A stretch of 24,553 nt of DNA. Source: Paracoccaceae bacterium. GTDB taxonomy: Bacteria > Pseudomonadota > Alphaproteobacteria > Rhodobacterales > Rhodobacteraceae. A model generated the notes under the pieces. The model searched no databases, had not been told where the DNA came from, and worked only from the letters and a program-made list of their open reading frames with translations. Position 1 is the stretch's first letter, and the number at the start of each line of letters is the position of its first letter. The stretch is from the NCBI GenBank assembly GCA_018222665.1, contig JAAEZW010000002.1, positions 1 through 24,553 of the forward strand, in the 5' to 3' direction. This document shows, piece after piece, positions 18,812 to 24,553 of the stretch. Position numbers and translations under genes: made by a program.

Positions 18812-19275
18812 TATTTGATCTGGAAAATGCCTTCGATTTCAACGGCAACACCCAATGGCAATGCTGCGGCGGAAACGGCGGAACGGGCGTGCGCGCCTGC
18901 ATCGCCGAATACATCGCCCAATAGGTTAGATGCACCATTGATGACTTGAGGTTGTTCTGTGAAATCGGGTGTGGAATTGACAAACCCCGTCAATTTCACA
19001 ACGCGCACAAGGCGGTCCAAATCGCCATCACAGGCGGCCTTGAGCTGTGCCATCAAGCCCAGTGCACAGGTCCGCGCGGCCGCTGCACCCGCCTCTGTTT
19101 CCATATCGTCGCCTAATTTACCTTTGATCAGGCCACCAGGGTCTTGGGAAATTTGCCCAGATACATAAACCATATCCCCAATCACAACAAAGGGCACATA
19201 TTTTGCTGCAGGTGCAGGTGCCGCAGGAAGAGTAATTCCCATTTCGGCCAATTTCGCTTCGTAGTTCGCACTCAT
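18811..19275 (-). CDS. RidA/YjgF-family protein
   Basis: This 154-residue protein belongs to the RidA superfamily; canonical RidA hydrolyses reactive enamines and imines made by PLP enzymes. Seen are YVSGQISQDP, the ACALGL-like helix (RTCALGLMAQLKAA) and VVKLTGFVNSTPDF. The C-terminal AHARSAVSAAALPLGVAVEIEG has arginine at the position of the catalytic Arg105 of RidA. It is longer than canonical RidA (about 128 residues) and fits the YjgH/Rid subgroup found next to GDPD genes in Rhodobacteraceae. AAGGAT lies before the ATG. The decayed secretion genes lie directly upstream. Confidence 0.92.
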   Translation of the reverse strand: MSANYEAKLAEMGITLPAAPAPAAKYVPFVVIGDMVYVSGQISQDPGGLIKGKLGDDMETEAGAAAARTCALGLMAQLKAACDGDLDRLVRVVKLTGFVNSTPDFTEQPQVINGASNLLGDVFGDAGAHARSAVSAAALPLGVAVEIEGIFQIK

Positions 19276-19339
19276 TTCTTCGTATCCTTATTTTGTTTGC
19301 CGCGACGCTATCGCGAAAAAATTAGGGTGAAAAGGGGCT

Positions 19340-19706
19340 TTATCCTTCTCGGAATGCTTTTGCGAAATAGTCGGTCAGCGGTTTGACCAAATAGCTGATT
19401 GGAGAGCGATCAGAGGTGCGAATAAACGCCTCAACTGGCATATCCGGGATCAGGGTGATGTGGGCGGGCAGTCGATCAATTTGACCATCGTTCAATATGA
19501 TTTCAGCACGGTAATAGGTGGCACGTATGGTTTCGTCCACAAAGGCGTCCGCCGATACCTTTACAACCTTACCGAACAATTCAGGTATCTGGCGCTGATC
19601 CACTGCCGAAAATCGCAATGTGACGTCTTAGGAAACAATCAACTCGTCAATGTTTATCGGCGACACTTGTGCGGCGATAATCAACGGACGATCTTGCGGT
19701 ATCAGG
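19340..19706 (-). pseudogene. HlyD-family type I secretion adaptor, C-terminal remnant
   Basis: Only the last ~120 residues of a periplasmic adaptor remain. They read LIPQDRPLIIAAQVSPINID, then a TAA stop at 19630-19628, then DVTLRFSAVDQRQIPELFGK, VSADAFVDETIRATYYRAE, LIPDMPVEAFIRT and SYLVKPLTDYFAKAFREG. This is the standard HlyD/PrsE C-terminus. The first ~300 residues, including the membrane anchor and coiled coil, are gone. The TAA is one C-to-T change from CAA. The fragment is joined to the ABC remnant in a different frame, so a deletion across the gene boundary is the simplest explanation. No function is likely. Confidence 0.9.
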
Positions 19707-20622
19707 TGCAAGCTCTTCGCCATCCAATCGAATTTTACCACCCGCAGTGCGCCTAATCCCCGTAATGGCGCGTCCCATTAGGATTGATCCTGCGATCATC
19801 GCGCCGGGGTCAATTCGTTTTGCAAAATCAAATACGCGCCCAAACCAAGCATCGCGGATTGTAAAAATAGGCGCAGTGTTTTGGTCAGGCTGGAATATCC
19901 TCCGCCGATATTTGCAGATTTTAGTTGGTCGCCCAAGGCGGCTGAACGTATTTGGTTCCAACGGTTGAATGCAGCCCCCGTCATGCCAAGCGATCTGATC
20001 AGCTCTGCCTCATTCCTGATCTGGTCCGACATTGCGTCCGATTGGAATGTTGCATGCGCGGATTTCATTTGTAGGGTGTTTGTGGCGGTTTGGTTGAAGA
20101 TTGCAATTACCACCAAAACCGCGCCACCCCCGAGTGCCAAGAAGCCCAGCCACGGATGAAAAATGAAGATCCCCAACAAAAATAGCGGGGTCCATGGTAT
20201 ATCAAAGAGAGCCATAAAAACGGGTGAGGTTTGAAGCCGTTGAACGGCCTCAAGATCACGCAAACCTATGGCGCTGCGATCATCTTTTACGATAGCAGAT
20301 TTGCGCAAGACTGCCTCAAACACGCGCCGATCAAGTCAGGCTTGGAAATTGGCCCCAACGCGTCCCATGATCCGCCCGCGCGAAAAGTCCAATAACCCCA
20401 GCATACCGTATAAAACCGCAACAAGCATGGTAAGTGCAATCAACGTTGCCTCAGATCGTCTGCCCAATACACGACCATAAACTTGCAACATGTAAGTCGG
20501 ACCCGTCAGCATGAGAAGATTCACAAAGAAACTGAATGGGCCGACAAACCTATATAAGCCCGGCTTTCACGTCTGGCATCCTGTAGCTTAGCCAATCCAC
20601 GCTTTTTCTGCGGCGTGCTCAT
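19707..20622 (-). pseudogene. Type I secretion ABC transporter (PrsD/PrtD type), decayed
   Basis: The remains begin at ATG 20622 (MSTPQKKRGLAKLQDARRE). A frameshift follows near 20545-20552, and the next frame gives FSFFVNLLMLTGPTYMLQVY. A TGA stop lies at 20338-20336. The membrane domain then continues (VFEAVLRKSAIV, LFDIPWTPLFLLGIF) until a one-base loss in the GGGG run at 19806-19809. The last part, PGAMIAGSILMGRAITGI, leads at once to GGKIRLDGEEL, a sequence that normally follows Walker A in the ATPase. About 100 residues including Walker A appear deleted, as do the rest of the ATPase and the HlyD N-terminus. Such transporters export RTX-type proteins with HlyD and TolC. Confidence 0.9.
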
Positions 20623-20789
20623 TTATAAATATCTAATCTAATTGTTCTGATAGTATGACATGCGTTGAACCTGTTGACCATATGTCGTAATTTCATCACA
20701 GGATGAATTGAATATTTTGAATGTGATTTTCTTTCGTCTGTATTCACCTATTTATACGCTGTTGTTTTAGGGTTTTGGGAATCTTTTGC
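20623..20789. other. AT-rich region between ABC remnant and mlaA
   Basis: This 167-base stretch is visibly richer in A and T than its neighbours and holds no gene. It should contain the mlaA promoter and the former promoter of the secretion operon. Several TTGAA-like hexamers occur, but no -35/-10 pair stands out. Confidence 0.45.
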
Positions 20790-21521
20790 ATGCGTGGTTT
20801 AAAAATTGTTTTAACGTCATTCTGCTTAACAGGGCTGGTTGCCTGTGCTCAGCCGGGTACAATTGATGAAATTAACGATCCCCAAGAAGAGCAGAATCGC
20901 AATATGCACGAATTGAACAAGGCGGTTGACCAAGCCGTTTTAAAACCCGTTGCGCAAGCATATAGTGACGTGGTACCTGATCCTGTTGAAGACGCGGTTT
21001 CGAATTTTGCAAACAATCTGAGCATGCCCTCGAATGTTATGAACCACCTTGCACAGGGCGAAGTGGGCTATGCCATCGAATCCACGGGCATCTTTTTGGT
21101 GAATTCCACTATTGGATTGGGTGGTTTTGTCGATGTCGCGGGCTGGAACGGTCAATATGCGCATGCCACAGATTTCGGCGAAACACTGGCGAAATGGGGT
21201 TTGGGTGAAGGGGTCTATGTTGAACTTCCGTTATTGGGTCCTTCTACGGAGCGTGCGACTCTTGGTAAGGTATTGGATCGCGTAGCCAATCCGCTGTCAG
21301 GATTGACGGCGAAACAAGAAAGCATCATGACAGCGGCGAAAATCGGCGAAGTTTTGAGCGATCGCGTCGAATATGGTGACGTCATCGATCAAACGCTTTA
21401 TCAAAGTGCTGATAGCTATTCTCAGGCGCGGCTGTTATATCTGCAAAGGCGTCGTAATCAGCTTGGCTATCAATTTGAAGATGAGGATGCATTATTTGAG
21501 GAACTTTATGGGAGCGAATAA
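20790..21521 (+). CDS. mlaA: MlaA (VacJ) family outer-membrane lipoprotein
   Basis: This 243-residue lipoprotein belongs to the MlaA family. MlaA sits in the outer membrane and removes misplaced phospholipids from the outer leaflet, passing them to MlaC. The signal peptide ends in a lipobox (LVAC, Cys19). Family blocks are NDPQEEQNRNMHELNKAVD, PSNVMNHLAQGE, FLVNSTIGLGGFVDVA, FGETLAKWGLGEGVYVELPLLGPS and DRVANPLS. ATG 20790 is preferred; an in-frame TTG at 20775 would add five residues before the signal peptide. Its 3' end overlaps mlaC by 14 bases. Confidence 0.94.
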   Translation: MRGLKIVLTSFCLTGLVACAQPGTIDEINDPQEEQNRNMHELNKAVDQAVLKPVAQAYSDVVPDPVEDAVSNFANNLSMPSNVMNHLAQGEVGYAIESTGIFLVNSTIGLGGFVDVAGWNGQYAHATDFGETLAKWGLGEGVYVELPLLGPSTERATLGKVLDRVANPLSGLTAKQESIMTAAKIGEVLSDRVEYGDVIDQTLYQSADSYSQARLLYLQRRRNQLGYQFEDEDALFEELYGSE

Positions 21522-22116
21522 TATTGATCGGCGCGGTTTGTTAATAAAGAGCTGCGCCATTGCTGTTTTTGCGGCAACCCCAATCTCCGCGGCAACGCCA
21601 CGTGACGCGGAAAGATTAATCACGCGATTGACCAAAGACATTAACAAATCAATCGAGGCACGTTCATCTGACGCGGCCTTATTCATGCAATTTGAAAAAA
21701 TATTCCGCAAATATGCTGACGTAGCGACGATCTCTCGGTACGCATTAGGGGCGGATGCACGCAGCGCAACCAAAAAACAATTGTCTGAATTTGGTGATGT
21801 GTTTGTCACATATATCGCGCGAAAATATGGTTTATATTTCAAGGATTTCATAGGCGGTGAAATCACTGTGCTTGGGTCTCGCGCGGTCAAGAAATATTTC
21901 GAGGTCAAAACATCCACAAAATTGCGTGGTCAAGAACCGATGGAAGTTTTGTTCCATGTGTCGGATCGTTCCGGATCATTGTTATTGTTCAACCTTTATG
22001 TTGAAGGCGTTTCGATGTTGCTTTCAGAACGCAATCAGATCGGGTCGATGTTGGATAAGCGTCGTGGTGATTTGGATAAGTTGATTGCGGATATGCGCGT
22101 TCTGACCGCGGGCTAG
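21508..22116 (+). CDS. mlaC: MlaC-family periplasmic phospholipid-binding protein
   Basis: This 202-residue protein matches the MlaC/Ttg2D family, which carries phospholipid between MlaA and the inner-membrane MlaFED transporter. The N-terminus (DRRGLLIKS then a hydrophobic stretch ending PISAA) looks like a twin-arginine signal peptide. The mature part shows FEKIFRKYADVATISRYALG and FVTYIARKYGLYFKDF, typical of the family, and ends LLSERNQIGSML. The frame is open from 21373, but ATG 21508 has GAGGA at 21498-21502 and starts right before the signal peptide. The start lies inside mlaA, so the pair is translationally coupled. No mlaFED genes are in this window. Confidence 0.92.
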   Translation: MGANNIDRRGLLIKSCAIAVFAATPISAATPRDAERLITRLTKDINKSIEARSSDAALFMQFEKIFRKYADVATISRYALGADARSATKKQLSEFGDVFVTYIARKYGLYFKDFIGGEITVLGSRAVKKYFEVKTSTKLRGQEPMEVLFHVSDRSGSLLLFNLYVEGVSMLLSERNQIGSMLDKRRGDLDKLIADMRVLTAG

Positions 22117-24254
22117 TCCAGGCCGAAAATTCCGCGCAATAGCCGATCAATGGCATTGTTTTCGTTGCTTGTGGTGCCTTGAATTGGTGTGCCACTCTGT
22201 CCAGTGGTGGTTATGTTACGTGACATCGGCAGGGGTTTTGGCGTGATGCCATCATGAATGCGTTGCATCGTTTCGCGCCAAATTTCTGCGGGCAGGCCGC
22301 CCCCAGTAACACCCGTAAGCGGTATGTTGTCATCGTATCCCATCCATACCCCTGCCACATAGTCCGCGGTGAAACCGATAAACCAAGCATCGCGTGCGCC
22401 TTGAGTTGTGCCGGTTTTGCCCGCGATTTCCCATTCCCCGAACCGTGCGCGTTGGCCCGTTCCTGTGCGCACAACATTTTCCATCATAAATATCAGATCT
22501 TGCGCCGTTTGTTTTAGGATAACCTGTTCACCCACGCGCTTTGATCCGCCAGAAAAGAGGGATGTTTCGCCAGAAAGGCGTAGATCCGTGATGCCGTGAG
22601 GGGTGACCGAGTGGCCTTGGTTTAGAATGCCCGCATAGGCGCCGGTCATTTCAATTAACGTCGCTTCAGATGCGCCAAGTGCAATTGCAGGACCCTGTGC
22701 AAGGTCCGTTGAAATACCAAAATTCGATGCAACCCTGCGCACATTTTCGCGTCCCACAGACTCTGAAATGCGGACGGCGGGAATATTTAGTGATTGACGC
22801 AATGCCTCGTTCAAGGTGACCGTTCCATAGAATTCTTTGGTGTAATTCTTGGGACTCCAAGGACCTGATCCGGGTATATTTAACGTGATCGGCTCATCCA
22901 CAACCGTGTCCATCGGGGAATATCCCAGATCAAGTGCGGTGGCATAGACAAAGGGTTTGAATGCCGATCCCGTTTGGCGCAGGGCTTGCGTTGCGCGGTT
23001 AAATGCGCCCGCAACCTTTGTCTGCCTTCCCCCTACCATCGCACGAACTGCACCATCTGCGGACATCACGACGATCGCGGCTTGGGCTTTGGATTCAGGG
23101 CTGACTTTGTTGTCAAACACCCATTTTAGCGCTTCTTCCGCTTTGGCTTGCATGGTTTTATCAAGCGTTGTCTGGATTATCACGTCTTCTGTTGTGGTGC
23201 GTGTCAGGAAATCAGGTGCCTCTTGCATCACCCAATCCGCGAAATAACCACCCGCTTGGGCTGCCGCCGCATCTGAGAGTTGTGCGGGATTAATGCGGGC
23301 AAGTTGTGCCGAGGTTGATGAAATGTATCCCTGTGCTTCCATCAAACCGATGATCAGGTTGGCGCGTTCTTGTGATCGTTTCAGGTTATTTGTCGGTGCG
23401 TATCGCGATGGAGCGACCAGTAATCCAGCCAGCATTGCGGCCTCTGGTACAGTCACCTCTACTGCTGATTTACCGAAATACCGATGGGATGCGGCCTCAA
23501 ACCCGCGCGCGCCTGCACCCAAATATGCGCGTGCAAGGTAAATCGTTAGAATTTCATCCTTGGTGTATTTTAATTCAAGGGCGAGCGCGAATGTCGCCTC
23601 TTTCACTTTGCGCCACAACGATCCTTCTTGGCATTCGCGTTCGTAGGCACGTTCGTTTTTCCATTTCTTAGGGTCAAATTCCGTTCCCATACACAGCAAT
23701 TTTGCCGTTTGTTGGGTTAACGTTGATCCGCCGTGTCCGGATAATGGGCCACGTCCTTCACGCAGGTTGATACGGATTGCACTGGCAAGGCCGCGTGGCG
23801 AAATTCCATAATGCTGATAAAACCGACGATCCTCTGTCGCGATGATGGCGTTTTTCAAATGGGGGGAAACGGTATTGGCGGTAATAATCCCTCCAAATTG
23901 TTCGCCGCGCCACGCAAATACCGTACCACTTCGGTCCAACAGGGTTACTGATCCTTTTGCGCGTCCATCAAGAAGCACTTCATAGGGCTTTAGATCTTGC
24001 ATGTAGTAACCAATGCCAAAGGTCAGCATTATGGCGATGGCCAAGGCTCCACGCCAAAAAAAACGCCACAAAACCGTGACAACAAAACGAATGAGCCCAG
24101 AAATAAATCGTTTAAGTAAGTTTCCACGCTTTTTCGCGGTGGGTGTCGTTTTGCGTTTTGTTGCAAGTTTTTTCTTGGCTGATTTTTTCGCAGAACCCGT
24201 TTTGAGATAGCGATTCTCGGCGACTAAACGCGGTTTTTTGCCCTTATTTGTCAT
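22113..24254 (-). CDS. Class A penicillin-binding protein (PBP1A family)
   Basis: This 713-residue bifunctional enzyme polymerises and cross-links peptidoglycan. A very basic cytoplasmic tail (~1-45, rich in Lys) precedes one membrane helix at about 66-84. The glycosyltransferase domain carries catalytic Glu141 in EDRRFYQHYG and GGSTLTQQ at 175-182. An insertion with two cysteines (CMGTEFDPKKW and RECQEGS, ~188-212) follows. The transpeptidase domain has Ser430-Ala-Phe-Lys433, SLN at 488-490 and KTGT at 613-616. It lacks the long ODD domain of E. coli PBP1A, and the C-terminus is a low-complexity Thr/Ser/Gly tail. Its 3' end overlaps mlaC by four bases on the opposite strand. Confidence 0.96.
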   Translation of the reverse strand: MTNKGKKPRLVAENRYLKTGSAKKSAKKKLATKRKTTPTAKKRGNLLKRFISGLIRFVVTVLWRFFWRGALAIAIMLTFGIGYYMQDLKPYEVLLDGRAKGSVTLLDRSGTVFAWRGEQFGGIITANTVSPHLKNAIIATEDRRFYQHYGISPRGLASAIRINLREGRGPLSGHGGSTLTQQTAKLLCMGTEFDPKKWKNERAYERECQEGSLWRKVKEATFALALELKYTKDEILTIYLARAYLGAGARGFEAASHRYFGKSAVEVTVPEAAMLAGLLVAPSRYAPTNNLKRSQERANLIIGLMEAQGYISSTSAQLARINPAQLSDAAAAQAGGYFADWVMQEAPDFLTRTTTEDVIIQTTLDKTMQAKAEEALKWVFDNKVSPESKAQAAIVVMSADGAVRAMVGGRQTKVAGAFNRATQALRQTGSAFKPFVYATALDLGYSPMDTVVDEPITLNIPGSGPWSPKNYTKEFYGTVTLNEALRQSLNIPAVRISESVGRENVRRVASNFGISTDLAQGPAIALGASEATLIEMTGAYAGILNQGHSVTPHGITDLRLSGETSLFSGGSKRVGEQVILKQTAQDLIFMMENVVRTGTGQRARFGEWEIAGKTGTTQGARDAWFIGFTADYVAGVWMGYDDNIPLTGVTGGGLPAEIWRETMQRIHDGITPKPLPMSRNITTTGQSGTPIQGTTSNENNAIDRLLRGIFGLD

Positions 24255-24308
24255 TTGTTGCTCGAATTTTTTTGTTCTGTTTACGCCAAATTGACGTCGA
24301 ATGCGCGT

Positions 24309-24397
24309 AAAAAAGTGTGAAAAAACATAGTAAAAATGATTAAAAAATAATCATTATGAAAATATAGATTAAAATTTATGCAAAAATACACTTTTTT
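24309..24397. repeat. Inverted repeat enclosing an AT-rich palindrome
   Basis: AAAAAAGTGT (24309-24318) and ACACTTTTTT (24388-24397) are perfect 10-base inverted repeats 69 bases apart. Inside them lies a second perfect inverted repeat at 24335-24355. They sit in the divergent region between the penicillin-binding protein gene and the PII gene. Confidence 0.7.
24335..24355. promoter_or_regulatory. Palindrome AATGATTA-N5-TAATCATT, possible operator
   Basis: AATGATTA (24335-24342) and TAATCATT (24348-24355) are perfect inverted arms around AAAAA. It has the size of a binding site for a dimeric regulator, but which protein binds it, and which flanking gene it serves, cannot be told. Confidence 0.35.
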
Positions 24398-24475
24398 AAA
24401 GCGAATTTGGCTCGGGTTTCTTCTCTATCAGCAATTTCGCGCCTTCGATAGTTCCACGGAATTTTGTGTAGGTCC

Positions 24476-24482
24476 AAGGAGG
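24476..24482 (+). promoter_or_regulatory. Strong ribosome-binding site that decides the GTG start of the PII gene
   Basis: AAGGAGG at 24476-24482 ends 5 bases before GTG 24488. An ATG at 24486 is followed at once by TGA, so GTG is the only usable start. Confidence 0.8.
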
Positions 24483-24487
24483 ACGAT

Positions 24488-24553
24488 GTGAAACTGATTA
24501 TAGCAACAATTAAACCTTACAAGTTGGATGAGGTTCGAGAAGCCCTGACGGAA
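24488..24553 (+). CDS. glnK: PII nitrogen-regulatory protein (GlnB/GlnK), N-terminal part
   Basis: Only the first 22 codons are in the window. They read (GTG)KLIIATIKPYKLDEVREALTE, which fits the conserved first strand and helix of PII proteins. These are trimeric signal proteins that sense 2-oxoglutarate and ATP/ADP and control glutamine synthetase, NtrB or the AmtB ammonium channel. The opening KLIIATIKP resembles Rhodobacteraceae GlnK, which usually precedes amtB, more than GlnB (KKIEAIIKP). The GlnK assignment is therefore a preference. The start is GTG with a near-perfect ribosome-binding site. No clear sigma-54 promoter was found in the 230 bases upstream. Confidence 0.8.
   Translation, partial: MKLIIATIKPYKLDEVREALTE

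Noticed and set aside
21373..21507. Upstream extension of the mlaC frame inside mlaA
   Set aside because: The extension lies within mlaA coding sequence, lacks a ribosome-binding site, and would put the signal peptide 45 residues from the N-terminus.
24398..24475. Sigma-54 promoter (GG-N10-GC) for the PII gene near TTGGCTCGGG
   Set aside because: The GG is followed at the right distance by TT and not GC, so the match to the -24/-12 consensus fails.

Overview
The window reads as ordinary chromosome of an alphaproteobacterium, most likely a Rhodobacteraceae (roseobacter-group) member with base composition near 50% GC by eye. This rests on the style of the proteins (ZapE, FolC, AccD, SfsA, Map, PBP1A, the DUF482 protein) and on the gene order (CinA-like/SfsA/Map; type I secretion genes/RidA/GDPD/DUF482). 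The species cannot be named from the sequence. No tRNA, rRNA, CRISPR array, phage, integrase or insertion sequence was seen.

Layout. 1-643 (-) is the N-terminal part of an MFS transporter cut by the left edge. 1019-2068 (+) is zapE, followed by its own terminator and a gene-free stretch with a second, very strong terminator. 2509-4710 (-) is accD-folC. 4876-6393 (+) is a CPBP membrane protease abutting a small lipoprotein gene. After a 522-base gap come fadH (6916-8952, +) and a broken LysR regulator. 9951-12874 (-) is a tight four-gene run: CinA-like protein, GNAT enzyme, AhpD-like enzyme and OmpA-family protein. 12920-14480 (+) is sfsA-map. 14468-16242 (-) is a ferredoxin-reductase-like flavoprotein followed by rsmD, divergent from a Prx5-type peroxiredoxin (16329-16817, +). 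16820-19275 (-) is RidA, a glycerophosphodiesterase and a DUF482/FemAB-like protein, and upstream of them lie the remains of a type I secretion ABC transporter and HlyD adaptor (19340-20622). 20790-22116 (+) is mlaA-mlaC, 22113-24254 (-) is a class A penicillin-binding protein, and 24488 to the right edge (+) starts a PII protein gene.

The genes are mainly housekeeping: fatty-acid synthesis and breakdown (accD, fadH), folate (folC), envelope upkeep (mlaA, mlaC, PBP1A, OmpA-like, CPBP protease), protein and RNA maturation (map, rsmD) and redox defence (peroxiredoxin, AhpD-like).

The clearest unusual signal is gene decay. The type I exporter has lost most of its ATPase and adaptor, and the LysR regulator beside fadH carries one frameshift and two stop codons. 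Secondary points are a possible small RNA between two terminators downstream of zapE, nested inverted repeats upstream of the PII gene, and two gaps with unassigned reading frames. I found no convincing new multi-gene system.
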